A stretch of 64,000 bases of DNA from Nematopogon swammerdamellus (lineage: Eukaryota > Arthropoda > Insecta > Lepidoptera > Adelidae), in NCBI GenBank assembly GCA_946902875.1, contig OX336343.1:16849596-16913595 (forward strand), in the 5' to 3' direction. The position numbers were made by a program, and so were the translations under genes. The notes below the pieces were generated by a model. The model saw nothing but the letters and a program-made list of their open reading frames with translations, was not told the DNA's origin and made no database searches. Shown piece by piece: positions 1-9,354 of the stretch (its first letter is position 1; each line of letters begins with the position of its first letter).

Positions 1-403
1 GGAGAATACGGATACAGCTTCTTACTCATCTCCAACGCCAGCTCCATACTGCTCGCATACAGCACCCTCCCCGACATCACGTCAAACGGTCCACCGGACG
101 GATCGATACAGACTCCACCAGCTTCCGTGACGATCACCTGGCCTGCCGCTATATCCCAAGCGCGTACGCCAAACTCATAGTTAGCGTCGGCCACACCCAA
201 AGCCACCATAGACATGTTGAGGGCGGCTGAGCCAAGACTGCGAATGCCGTGAGCGGAGTTCACCATGGTCTGGTAGTTTTTGAAGACGCACCTCTTTTTG
301 TCGAGGCAGAGGCTGGTGTCGGTCTCGGTGGTGATGAGCGCCTTGCGCAGCTCGTGGATGTCAGAAACGTGGATCGGTTTGCCGTTTAGGAACGCTCCCT
401 TGC
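1..403 (-). CDS. Inositol monophosphatase family protein, exon 3 (continues past the window edge)
   Basis: This exon encodes the C-terminal half of an IMPase-family phosphatase, a cytosolic, usually Mg2+-dependent and lithium-sensitive enzyme that hydrolyses inositol monophosphates to myo-inositol. The acceptor is CCAG at 407-404. The split Gly codon (one base from exon 2) leads into GKGAFLNGKPI, the standard family sequence after the first domain. Later come GIRSLGSAALNM, the loop WDIAAG with its metal/nucleophile-associated Asp (residue 221 of the joined protein), and EAGGVCIDPSGGPFDVMSGR near the C terminus. The frame is open to position 1 with no stop, so only a few dozen residues should lie outside the window. 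The family (265-300 residues) is certain from the motifs. The substrate is not, because exon 2 carries an active-site substitution. Confidence 0.93.
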
Positions 404-599
404 CTGGACAGAGAGCAAGAATTTGTTAATATGCTTTTATTGTAATGCGTATTAATGTGTGAAGAAGATTAAAACAAATTAGCCAAAATCAATCATCATC
501 AATCATCAATACTAATAATAAATCTGTAAATGGAGTAAGTTACTTTGTTTTAATGTGAGATATTGCGTTCGTAGACTAAGGTATGATACTAAAACTAAA

Positions 600-883
600 T
601 TAACGATTTTTAGAAATCTTTTCTGTATGTATGTATGTATGTTCCTCCATAACTCTTAAACCGATCATCTGAATTCGATGAGACTTCGTACAAACACATT
701 TACCTATACGAGACACAGGATAGGCTAAATAAAATTCAATTCCGGTTAGGCTAAGATATGGCTCTCATGCAAACCGAATTGTTCCGCGCGCCGAAATAAG
801 GGTACGGTAGCGGGCTTAAACTTACTTTCTTCTTTTTAAATACGAAATACACGCGAGCGAAGCCGTGGGGAAAACCTAGTAAA
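600..883 (+). mobile_element. Helitron-like 3' end fragment (in IMPase intron 2)
   Basis: The segment ends with GCGAGCGAAGCCGTGGGG followed by CTAGT, which resembles the hairpin plus CTRR end of non-autonomous Helitrons in Lepidoptera. It starts with a (TGTA)n-like tract and a segment (TCCTCCATAAC) that recurs in inverse orientation at 10,722-10,935. No Rep/helicase coding sequence is present. The class is inferred from the terminus. Confidence 0.45.
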
Positions 884-944
884 AAATAAAAACTAAAAAT
901 TATTTAGTCAAATAAACAAATAAATATACAGCATGTCAACATTG

Positions 945-1251
945 GGTACCTACACAGAGCATCAAATACCTACCGCGCGCGCCCCCTACTAGAGACGCCC
1001 TAAGCGATAATATTTGAAACCCAAAAACTACACGCAGTGCTGCTAGCGCTTCGTATGTGTGTGTGTGTGCTAGTATCGACACTACACACAAAGAGGAGCA
1101 AGTTAGGCACACGCACAAAACAAATGCACACGCACAACACACATATGTAAGTCATAGGCCACGCCCACAGGCTTCAACGGCGTTGTAGAGAAATCGCGCT
1201 CAGGGCGCCTCTAGGAGGGGCGCGCGCATTTGTTGCTCTGTGGGTACCTAC
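945..1251. mobile_element. GC-rich TIR element (MITE)
   Basis: The outer ~50 bp of each side are imperfect inverted repeats: GGTACCTACACAGAGCA with a CGCGCGCGCCCC block at 945-1005, and its reverse complement at 1197-1251. The interior has no coding potential. It lies in IMPase intron 2. The superfamily was not identified and target duplications are unclear. Confidence 0.55.
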
Positions 1252-1511
1252 CTTTTGAAGGAGCAGTTGTCAACGGAGGACTGAACTACATAGGTCCTTC
1301 TAATACTGACACAGTACCTGCTTGCTGCTTACAGCAAAGGCTATGCTCGCATGGATGGCATAGAAATTTAAATAAAAAATTACTAGCTAGCTCAACCGAC
1401 TTCAGACACTCGTTAAAGATACGAGCAAATTACATAGGTCAAGTAAAAAATATAAATTAAATGTGATTTTTTACTATTACTAAAATATGTGTACATAAAG
1501 TATAAAATATA

Positions 1512-1797
1512 ACTTTATTTTTATTTTTATTGTTTCTGAACTAGCTGGCTGTGTCCGAGGTCGAAGCCTCAGGCGCAGCCAATATCACCCCCGAGGAGGT
1601 GCCAGTCCGGCTTGGAGGTGGACTAATGTCGCTGGGGAAAGGCTATTTACCCGCGATTTGAAGATCCGTGGATTGTAGGAGTGGGGAAAGATATTCCCCG
1701 GAAGCCCGTTCCACACCTTTGCAGTGCGGCACAAGAACGATTTAGAGAATCGTGCCGTTCGAAGTACTCGTCTGTCCACTAGATAACTTAGGCAAAT
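1512..1797 (-). mobile_element. LINE 3' end, Jockey/CR1-like C-terminus
   Basis: Read on the minus strand, the sequence encodes RTARFSKSFLCRTAKVWN and then LPGNIFPHSYNPRIFKSRVN, the hallmark C-terminus of Jockey/CR1-type reverse transcriptases (R-T-x-x-x-W-N-x-L-P and F-K-x-x-V). A short 3' UTR and an A-rich tail (1512-1540) follow. The same family is present at 45,546-45,750 and 54,508-54,783. It is 5'-truncated and cannot move by itself. Confidence 0.75.
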
Positions 1798-2050
1798 AAT
1801 GTTCCGCAGATCTTTCCTCAACAGAACCGGTACACTCTGGAACGCTCTCCCTGCTCATATATTCCCCCCCCCCCCCCCCCCCCCCCCCCAAGTACAGTCT
1901 CGCTCGGGTCATTCAAGAGGGGTGTGTATGGGCACCTGCCAGGCCAGCATGGCATTCACAACCCCTGGATACGAGCGAATGTCCATGTGCCTCGTTAGAC
2001 GCGTTATGGGTGGCTAGGCGCTGTATGACGCGCTTTCAATAAAAAAAATT
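1797..2050 (+). mobile_element. LINE 3' end (second family) with poly-C expansion
   Basis: The translation shows RTGTLWNALPAHIFP, again a LINE reverse-transcriptase C-terminus, but from a different family than its neighbour. It is interrupted by a run of 26 C at 1864-1889. The copy ends in TTTCAATAAAAAAAA. A second copy without the expanded run lies at 4503-4680. Confidence 0.65.
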
Positions 2051-2063
2051 ACCCTTGTATGTC

Positions 2064-2330
2064 GTCAACCTCGATAGCTCAGTGGTGCAGACAGTCAACT
2101 GTCGCTATTGAAAGTTAAGCAACGCTGGGTGCTTGGATCAGTACTTGGATGGGTGACCGCTGACCGTTGGAGGCTGACCGAGGTTCGGATTCCTCGTAAA
2201 ACTGTAGGTCCCTTGCCGACATGAAATGAAGGGAAGCACTGACGTGGCACCAAGCTCACCCGGTATTATGGGCTGACATCACGGACGTTGTAGATGATGT
2301 AGCCAACCGTGTCAGTTTCCATAAAAAAAA
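2064..2330 (+). mobile_element. 5S/tRNA-like SINE (family A), internally deleted
   Basis: The copy begins with a tRNA A-box-like TAGCTCAGTGG. It then has a segment close to the internal control region of 5S rRNA (GTTAAGCAACGCTGGG, ACTTGGATGGGTGACCGC), a B-box-like GGTTCGGATTCC, and the family tail ending GTGTCAGTTTCCAT plus A's. The central block present in other copies is missing. It abuts the element at 2331 without a gap. Confidence 0.75.
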
Positions 2331-2655
2331 TTGGTTGTCTGTAAAGTCGGTTTACGGACGATAGTTTTACGTGATGACGTGGAATAATCGTAGTACATAG
2401 AGCAAAGATCAGTAATTCTATTTCCAGTAGAAAGATTAATCATCTTGTGACTGGCCATAAATAAACTTCTGTTGTCTGATCTTGACAGTTTTACTTCTTA
2501 AGACGTTTCCATGGTATCTTTGACTATACCGATTGTGCCTCTCTATCGCTTGTTACGCGCTCTCGCTTGCACACACAGGCTCAGATGGAACGTGACACTT
2601 TTCGTGTGTGCAGCCGGTATTCATCAATTTATAAGACGTGACGTCATCACGTAAA
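2331..2655 (-). mobile_element. MITE-like repeat with GACGTCATCACGT arms (family M)
   Basis: One end carries ACGTGATGACGT near GGTTGTCTGTAAAGTCGG. The other end carries GACGTCATCACGT next to CTTATAAATTGATGAA (read on the minus strand). The same ends occur at 16,043-16,272 and, as a single end, at 8738-8802. No coding sequence is present. The class is uncertain. Confidence 0.55.
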
Positions 2656-2784
2656 AAGCCCCAGTTGCACTCCAGGAGTGCCGGCAGAAGTGAAAACTTT
2701 TTGTATTTCCGAAAATAATTCTTAGGTGGTTATAAAAAAAACTAAACACCCTAAAAAATTTAAACACCGTAACATTGCTTAAAA

Positions 2785-2890
2785 AAGAAAAAAAAAGAAA
2801 AAAAAACAAAACAAAATTTGAGGGATTCGAACCCATTGTCAAAAAATACAAATCCTACACTCTTACCACTCTTACAAGCTCACTGGCTGA
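2785..2890 (-). repeat. tRNA-like segment, degenerate
   Basis: On the minus strand the sequence has AGAGTGGTAAGAGTGTAGG (A-box-like) and GGGTTCGAATCCC (B-box). This is the same arrangement as the tRNA-like cores inside the TIR elements at 26.3 and 43.6 kb. It lacks the rest of a tRNA fold, so it is read as a SINE or composite-element relic. Confidence 0.4.
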
Positions 2891-3204
2891 CAAAACATGA
2901 AAATGTTTATTGGAAAAATTATGAAAACCTAAAAATGCGCTATTTCGAAATTTCAACATAATATAAAATAATCTTAAAATTTTACTATGCTGTACCCACT
3001 TAGCACCGTTCTATAATTAGCAGATTTAAAAATATAATTATTATTTAATTCAAATATGATACTCCTGGCGCCATCTTAGGACTTAAATGAAGACTAATTT
3101 CATGTTACCTTTAAAACGTCGCTGACGGTACATCTGACTCCCCCTATAAAATCAATGCCTCTCTATAACCTGGTTATTTTAATCTCTTTGATTTAAGTAC
3201 ATGA

Positions 3205-3536
3205 CTGAAGTGCTAGATGTCGCTCCATGAAATATTCACCAACTGTTCCCAAATTCGCCTCATAAGTACACGATCGATTAGCCGTGTGGTTTAAGACGTC
3301 GGTCACAATATATTGGTGGCAGGGACCGCGGGTTCGAGGCTCGCAAAAGACGGATAAATATATTTTGTATTTCCTACTATTGTATATGCCTCTCTATCGC
3401 GCTCTCGCTTGCACACACAGGTCTCTATCGCGCTCTCGCTTGCACACACAGGTTTAGATGGAACGTGACACTTCTTCGTGCGTGCAGCCGGTGTTCATCA
3501 ATTTATAAGACGTGACATCATCACGTAAAAAAAAAA
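3205..3536 (+). mobile_element. tRNA-derived SINE (family C)
   Basis: A tRNA-like head (GATTAGCCGTGTGGTTTAAG, then GGGTTCGAGGCTCGC) is followed by a body ending TTATAAGACGTGACATCATCACGT and a run of A. Within the body a 32-bp block (TCTCTATCGCGCTCTCGC...) is duplicated in tandem at about 3392-3453. The 3' part is shared with family M. An inverted copy sits at 7345-7640, so the two flank IMPase exons 1 and 2. Confidence 0.65.
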
Positions 3537-3639
3537 TTATTACATTCAATCCAGAATCTGTCCAACACCGAACAAAGGACCGTTTTTACGATAGAGTAAA
3601 AATAAAAAAGAAACGTTAAAAAACACCCCCTTAAGTTTA

Positions 3640-3812
3640 AACTTTTTGTTTTTTTAATTATTTATTAGAATGTTCGCCATAATAACAAATATTTTGTGAA
3701 AATTTCAACTAGCTACTTACAACGGTTAAAAAAATTCACCCTAAAGTACAGACGGACAGACAGACGGCGTAGGCTTAGTAATAGGGTTCCGCACGGAACC
3801 CCAAAAAATACT
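3640..3812 (+). mobile_element. Dispersed repeat with GACGGACAGACAGACGG / GGTTCCG end (family P)
   Basis: The segment contains a conserved stretch (CCATAATAACA, GTGAAAATTTCAAC), the tract GACGGACAGACAGACGGCGTAGGCTTAGTAATAGGGTTCCG, and A's. The same layout occurs at 26,115-26,200, 47,730-48,435, 51,478-51,612 and 58,975-59,380. It ends about 25 bp from the IMPase exon 2 donor. The class is uncertain; similar repeats are abundant in Lepidoptera. Confidence 0.6.
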
Positions 3813-3838
3813 TTCAAAAATAAAGACAACACGCTCAC

Positions 3839-4039
3839 CCTTCTGCGCGGTGAACAGTTGTTCCATTATAGGATTGTAGACGATGGCGATCACTCCCATA
3901 CGGTCCACCATGAGTGCGAGAGAGATGCAACTGTGTGGGAAACCGTGAACCAGGTTTACGGTGCCGTCGACCGGGTTGTAGATCCATGTCGGAGCCTCAG
4001 TCAACTCACATTTGCCCTCTTCGCAGACGGCCTCCTCCC
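3839..4039 (-). CDS. Inositol monophosphatase family protein, exon 2
   Basis: This exon encodes residues 71-138 of the joined protein. The acceptor AG is 4041-4040 and the donor GTGAGC starts at 3838. Both junctions are phase 1 and restore family sequence on both sides (HKFIG|EEA and TAQKG|KGAF). It holds the Glu pair after FIG (metal ligand in IMPases), then WIYNPVDGTVNLVHGFPH, which is the family signature with one change: the usual first Asp of D-P-x-D-G is Asn92 (codon AAC), while the second Asp (95) is kept. The exon lies between repeat fragments: a 5S-like SINE piece about 40 bp before the acceptor and the end of another dispersed repeat about 25 bp past the donor. It is coding by conservation. 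Loss or reduction of catalysis is an inference from the Asn. Confidence 0.92.
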
Positions 4040-4077
4040 CTTTAGGACAAACAATTTCAATATCTGAGGTCCAATTG

Positions 4078-4121
4078 TGAAGTTAAGCACACCCGGGCGC
4101 GCTCAGAACTTTAATGGGTGT
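4078..4121 (+). repeat. 5S-like SINE fragment
   Basis: GAAGTTAAGCACACCCGGGC and AATGGGTG match the 5S-like core of family A SINEs. It lies just outside the IMPase exon 2 acceptor. Confidence 0.5.
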
Positions 4122-4502
4122 CCTTTTTGCACATTTTTAGCTATATCATTAAGACTATTTATAATTTGTAAATCCTTACAGTTAGAATCCTTACAGAATC
4201 CTTACAGTTAGCCCTTTCAAATGATACCCCACGCGATATGTTAATTTAAACTTTGTGGGCGATCTATCATTATGCCCACTTCGCAGTTTCTAAGTCGCTT
4301 AGTTTTCGAGAAAAACCTCTGACAGACGGACGAACACGGAAGTGATCTTATAAGAGTTTCGTTTTTACCTTTTAAGATACGGAACCCTAAAAACGTCTAG
4401 CGACGCATCCCAACATACTGGCATCCGATCTTTTGACCGAAAGCAACTACACAAATAGATTAAAACGCCTTCACATCCTTGCACTGGAAGATAGGACAAA
4501 AC

Positions 4503-4680
4503 ATACTCTGGAACGCTCTCCCTGCCCATATATTTCCCCCCAAGTACAGTCTCGGGTCCTTCAAGAGGTGCGTGAATAGGCACCTGCCAGGCCAGCATGG
4601 CATTCGCAACCCCCGTATACGACCGAATGTCCATGGGCGTCGTTAGACACCTCATAGGTGGTTCGCCGCCAGGTGCATTC
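4503..4680 (+). mobile_element. LINE 3' end, same family as 1797-2050
   Basis: CTCTGGAACGCTCTCCCTGC (WNALPA) and the following 3' UTR (CACCTGCCAGGCCAGCATGG) match the copy at 1797-2050, without the long poly-C. Confidence 0.6.
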
Positions 4681-4726
4681 TAAAAAAATAAAAAAATAAA
4701 CACCCTGAGATAAGGAACCTGAGATT

Positions 4727-4806
4727 ATGGAAACTGACATGGTTGGCTACATCACCTACAACATCCGTAATGTCAGTCCATAACAACGGGTGAACTAGGT
4801 GCCATA
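4727..4806 (-). mobile_element. Family A SINE, 3' end only
   Basis: This is the reverse complement of the family tail (CACGGATGTTGTAGGTGATGTAGCCAACC...GTTTCCAT). It is 5'-truncated. Confidence 0.65.
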
Positions 4807-4855
4807 CGAGGAGGGTAATCAATGTATGACTCGACTCACGCAGAAAAACTGCTTT

Positions 4856-6713
4856 TAGGCCGGTCAAAATCGACAATAAATTAACAAAACATGATATATC
4901 TCGTATGTTGTTCGGACCCATTAGGGCTATATATGTATACCGAAGTTTGCAATTCCCAAAAAGTTGTGGAAAAATTTTTACACATCAAAAACCGCGAAAT
5001 TTTTGACCTTGTCTTAGATTCTGCTCTATATTTCCTAATCCATTAAGTTTTCGTCAAAAGCTACTTTAAACGTTTTTAAGAACAATTTGTGACAAATTAA
5101 GCCTAACCGCAGCTCTGTAGGTCAATTGGTTACCGAATTACGGTACTTTAAAAATATGCCATTTTGACCAAAAAGAGCAAATTTTAGTTTTAGACCTTCT
5201 TTGGACCGAAACTACGTCGAAACCATTGATCCTACGAGTAGATTTGAGAATACAATTTGTAGGCAATTTAATTAGCATTAAATGAAGCGCAGCGCGGGGT
5301 CTGTAAGCCTCGTAGTTCTCTCAAAATCTCCAAAAAAAACCATATAAGGTAAAATCGATTTTTTCCACAAATGTTCCATAACCTTTCCTATCTTTTGTTT
5401 TTTGGTTTGGTAATGAAAAAGAAAGCATGAAATCATTTTAAAAAACGGTGAAATGTATTTTAATATAAACATAAGTAATTAAAAGTACAGTAACTTAATC
5501 AAACAATCAGTCAATCAAATTAGACACATAGTCAAACTCGTCGCCTTGTTATTGATGTCACTTTCGTTGCTCTCTTCAATAGATTGGTCTTCCACTATTG
5601 GTAGAATGGCAAAGGTGAGGCGGGTTGCGTCCAATTCTCCACCAGCTCATTCAAGCAAGGGGAAGTGGAGCTAACACCTGAATTTGAACTTTTCATCCAC
5701 GCATTTACTGGGTGCTACACCACCTCTGCCCTCTTCTGGCAGGGGAAGACGAAAATGGGTGGTCACTTCAGACAAAATGAAGCCCTAGTGGACCAAGCAA
5801 GGGTTCCTCCAGACAGATGCCACACACCAACAAGTCGCAGCAGCCGGTGACAAGTGCCTAGTTGCCCTATATGGAGGAAACGAAACGAAAGACACCCTCA
5901 ACGATGTACGCTTCCGTACTTTTGTGAAGACAGCGGCCAACGCCAAAGCAAATCTGGCGCGTTTGCCCCCAACCACAGAGGCTGCGTCGTATCACCACTA
6001 CCGCACATACCACCAGTTGCAAAAGTGGTTAGGGGTGGAGAAAGAGGCCACCGACTGGGGTTGGGAATTGACCTCGGCTGGACTCATCCCCATTACCAGT
6101 CGGCAGGCTCCTGCCCCCGATGAGCTCCTAAAACTCCTCTCTTGCAAATGCAAGAAGGGGTGCAGAGGTGGCTGCACTTGCCTGAAAGCAGGGCTCAGAT
6201 GTTCTGTAATGTGTGCTACCTGCTCTGGGGAAACGTGCCAGAACGCTGCCCTTATCATCATTGAAGAGGACGACGATGACGAGCCTCAAGACAACCCTGA
6301 TGATCCACCAATACTGGAGTACCTACCTATAGGGGACGAAGACGGCCACCCACCAATAGTGGAAGACCTTTGAATTTTTGGTAAAAATTGCATATTTTCA
6401 AAGTGCCATAATTCGATAACCAATTGACGTACAGAGCTCCGGTTGGGCTTAATTGGTCACAAATTTAATTTTCTTACAAACGTATAAAGTAGCTTTTGAC
6501 GCAAAATGCATGGATTAGGAGATATAGAGCAGAATCTGAAACAATGCCAAAAATTTCGCGGTTTTTGGTGTGTAAAAATTTTTCCACAACTTTTTGAGAA
6601 TTGCAAACTTGGGTATACATAGCCCTAATGGGTCCAAACAACATACTAAAAAATCAGAGATACATCATGCTTTGCGAATTTAGCGATTTTTTGTGTCGAT
6701 TTTGACCGGCCTA
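4856..6713 (+). mobile_element. DNA transposon with ~320-bp terminal inverted repeats, internally decayed
   Basis: The left arm (4856-5175) starts TAGGCCGGTCAAAATCGAC, and the right arm (about 6375-6713) is its imperfect reverse complement. The arms also share TTGCAATTCCCAAAAAGT-like, AATTTCGCGGTTTTTG-like and GGTCAATTGGTTA-like blocks. The arms enclose a relic of a Cys-rich transposon protein (5660-6373). 5176-5650 shows nothing recognisable. The target duplication is not resolved. The element sits in IMPase intron 1, in the opposite orientation to the gene. Confidence 0.75.
5660..6373 (+). pseudogene. Relic of a transposon-encoded protein with a C-terminal Cys cluster
   Basis: Two overlapping frames carry the protein. 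The first (from about 5660) contains HAFTGCYTTSALFWQGKTK. In relatives I recall this motif as HAxTGCDTTSA, so a Tyr here replaces the Asp. A frameshift near 5800 leads to the second frame, which runs to the stop at 6373. It encodes LARLPPTTEAA, WLG, DWGWELTSAGLIPI, then a Cys cluster (CKCKKGCRGGCTCLKAGLRC, CATCSGETC) and an acidic Pro-rich tail. Proteins with this C-terminal pattern are common in insect genomes as DNA-transposon products; the superfamily is not certain. No start codon or N-terminal two-thirds is present. Confidence 0.6.
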
Positions 6714-6832
6714 TTTTGGTCACATTCGGATTGCAGATGGTGCAAGCACAAAAACAATGGAAGGTGAATTTGACAGGGAACTGCGGGAAGATTAATTTAA
6801 TTACACCTGTATATCTACATTCACATACATAC

Positions 6833-7043
6833 CGATAAACTTATGCGTAGGATATTTCTTGGAGAGCCCGCGGAAGATGGTTTCCTCGACCTCGGAGTTG
6901 ATTACCACCATAGTGGTGCTACCATCATCGTCGTGGAAGGACTTCAACTTTTCGGAACGCGAGCTTATGAGAGGCCCGCAAGACTTCACCATGGCAAGCG
7001 CAGCATCAAAGTATTCTTTCGATTCTTCCAGATCGTCAGACAT
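6833..7043 (-). CDS. Inositol monophosphatase family protein, exon 1 with start codon
   Basis: This is the first coding exon: ATG at 7043-7041, 70 codons plus one base, donor GTATGT at 6832. The translation begins MSDDLEESKEYFDAALAMVK, like the N-terminal helix of IMPases, and ends YPTHKFIG, the conserved lead-in to the Glu metal ligand. The usual TETD segment before the second helix is replaced by VVINSE, a second departure from the catalytic consensus. No alternative upstream ATG in frame was preferred, because this one gives the normal family N-terminus. Intron 1 (6832-4040) contains a 1.86-kb TIR element. Intron 2 (3838-404) contains SINE and LINE fragments. A SINE copy (7345-7640, minus) lies about 300 bp upstream, where a promoter would be expected; no core promoter motif was identified. 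Confidence 0.9.
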
Positions 7044-7344
7044 GTTGGTCCGTTTCCGTCGGTGAGAGTAAACAAAGACACAAGCAAGGACAGCAAAGAA
7101 CGTAATGCAACGAAAGTAACGATTATTTGCTGGGGTCGAATTAAATGGAAATATATTCTCTTTGATGGAAATGACAAAGAGAATATAACCAAGTATTTAT
7201 ATTACGTTTATGCACTATGCGTTTATGTTTATAATCTGTGGATATAACCACTATTCTCTTTGATCACCATAGAGATAACCACTATAACCACTGGAAATGA
7301 AGGTAAACAATATTAAGTCTTTCCTACACTTTTTTTTAAATAAT

Positions 7345-7640
7345 TTTGACGTGATGTCGTCACGTCTTATAAATTGATTAACACCGGCTGCACGCACGAA
7401 GAAGTGTCACGTTCCATCTAAACCTGTGTGTGCAAGCGAGAGCGCGATAGAGAGGCATATACAATAGTAGGAAATACAAAATATATTTGTCCGTCTTTTG
7501 CGAGCCTCGAACCCGCGGTCCCTGCCACCATCACCGACCAGACGTCTTAACCACCCGGGCTAATCGATCATGTGCCTATCGAAGCAAATTTTCTCAACAG
7601 TACGTGAAGATTTCATGGAGCGACATCTAGCGTCAATATC
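7345..7640 (-). mobile_element. tRNA-derived SINE (family C), upstream of IMPase
   Basis: This is the reverse complement of 3205-3536: head with CCCGGGTGGTTAAGACG and GGGTTCGAGGCTCGC, tail ending at ACGTCACGTC. The upstream part (AGATGTCGCTCCATGAAAT) is also shared. It carries only one copy of the block duplicated in the other copy. Confidence 0.65.
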
Positions 7641-8737
7641 TAGCGTCAATAGTAAAAATATCTAGCGTCAATAGTAAATGAAATACTTCAGCGGTATTTA
7701 CTTGATTTCGCAGTTGGTAGTTGTTGCAACGATGTAGTATGCGCTTTGACATGTAGATGGCGTTACGTAGGTTTGAGTACTAACACGATGTTTATATTGA
7801 TAATTAATATTATTGGCTTTTTAGGTTTTTTAAATATAAATAAACAAAAATTAATAGTCGTTATTTTCTCACATTATTTATTAGTTATTATCACATCTTT
7901 ATCATATACTTAAATTAATTTTACGTATTTCATATTTTACAAAAACTTATAAAAATACACAAAATTAATAAAAATCTAAATAAAAACGGTAAATATCCGC
8001 CGGCGGCGGGAGGCAGGCCTCCAAGCACGCCGGTGGGTGCAGGTGCACGTAGGCCACCACCACCCTCATCCCGGAGAGCTCCGTATCCGTCGGACTGCGG
8101 AGCGACGTCACACAGCTCTTCTATCTTTGTTGGCCCTCTTGCGTGCGTCGCTGTTGCGCACGGCGCTGCACCGGTAGCGGAGCAGCGCGACACAGGGCCG
8201 CGATAGCCCCAAGCTAACCGGTGGCGGCGGACTTCGTCCCGTCGTAGCTGGTGTGGCGGGGCGTGTCCCTGGTTCGTCATCCTCACCGGCAGACGCGGGC
8301 GATGGATCAGCGAACCGTGGTGGATTGGGTGCGCTGGTTGCGAAAGAAGCAGCAGGTCTTGTCACTGGATTCGGCCACACCGCGAGGAGGGCGAGGCGTG
8401 TTGACTGGGACGCGCGACGTCACTTGTTCCTCCTCTGACACAGCGGGGTGGTGAGGCGCTGAGGCGGTGTCGCCGCGCCGGTAATCCACTGCCGAGGCTG
8501 TCGGGCAAAGAGATTAAAAGGGGTGTTTATTGTCTTTGCTGTCGGGTAACCGGTTTTATAAAATTTTAATTTTTTGAAATTTTCAGAAACAAATTTTATC
8601 CCCTGTCAGTCTGGCAGCTTTTCTTCTTAATATTATTAGTTTTTAAAGTAGGTACTCACATTTGCGATTTAAGAATTAAACTTCTAAGCACGATAAAGTA
8701 TTATGAACTGATTTTGTATCTGACTTCGCACTTTATA
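7641..8737. other. AT-rich flank and a GC-rich block, no gene recognised
   Basis: 7641-7980 is AT-rich spacer. 7990-8480 is strongly GC- and CpG-rich, with open frames on both strands that are Pro/Ala/Arg-rich and lack family motifs. It lies between a family C end and a family M end, so it may be captured sequence within a larger composite repeat, or a CpG-rich promoter region upstream of IMPase. Confidence 0.3.
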
Positions 8738-8802
8738 TACTTTATGACGTCATCACGTAAAACTATCGTCCGTAAACCGACTTTACAGACAACCAATTTT
8801 TA
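8738..8802 (+). repeat. Family M element, single end
   Basis: TGACGTCATCACGTAAAAC followed by CCGTAAACCGACTTTACAG matches the end of the copies at 2331-2655 and 16,043-16,272. Confidence 0.55.
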
Positions 8803-9049
8803 ATTTCATTTGGTGATTTTCTTTTTGGGACGTATTGGCCAGTCTCAAGTATAGCGTGGACTCATCATCATATGCGGTGATCGATTGAAAATGTCTGATC
8901 GAAGGCAGAGTTTGGAAAAACACAAACAAACATAACAACAACCAACAACAACAAACAAAAAATATAAACACATATTTAGGATGTTTCAGAAACAAGAAAT
9001 TTGATAAATTGACCAAATAAAAAGTAAAGACAGAACGCCGCGAGCACCG

Positions 9050-9110
9050 CAGTGAGGTCGGCTTTTTACCCGACTATGGCGAAGCCAACAGGAGAGTATA
9101 ATGTGTTTAG
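9050..9110 (+). repeat. Dispersed repeat end (GGCGAAGCCAACAGGAG type)
   Basis: The segment TACCCGACTATGGCGAAGCC is similar to the reverse complement of the end of 12,420-12,668. It is a short fragment only. Confidence 0.35.
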
Positions 9111-9217
9111 CATCGATGTTTTCGTATATGTGGAGGTTTCTCCAGTGTTACCATGAAGATTCCCAATACCCCAGTATTGTACAAAAGTGATGCTTTTATC
9201 TATAATAAATAGCAGGT

Positions 9218-9352
9218 TGTGTACAATAGCAGTCCAAAGGGAAGTCTCCGGTGTGGCATCTACCTTTTAGAAGGTGATATTGTCTAGTCGGAGCATGTGC
9301 TCTGGCCCCTCTGACTCTCCCACCTATATCGCATTACATAAAACAAACAAAA
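9218..9352 (+). mobile_element. tRNA-derived SINE (family B), 3' part
   Basis: AAGGGAAGTCTCCGGTGTGGC, GGTCGGAGCATGTGCT-like sequence and ATTACATAAAACAAACAAAA are the family B 3' end. It is 5'-truncated. Confidence 0.65.
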
Positions 9353-9354
9353 AT

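Noticed and set aside
5998..6261. Minus-strand frame opposite the Cys-cluster relic
   Set aside because: It is the antisense shadow of the plus-strand coding relic.
8108..8380. Pro/Ala-rich minus-strand open frame
   Set aside because: Open frames occur on both strands of this GC-rich block; no motif or splice context supports coding.
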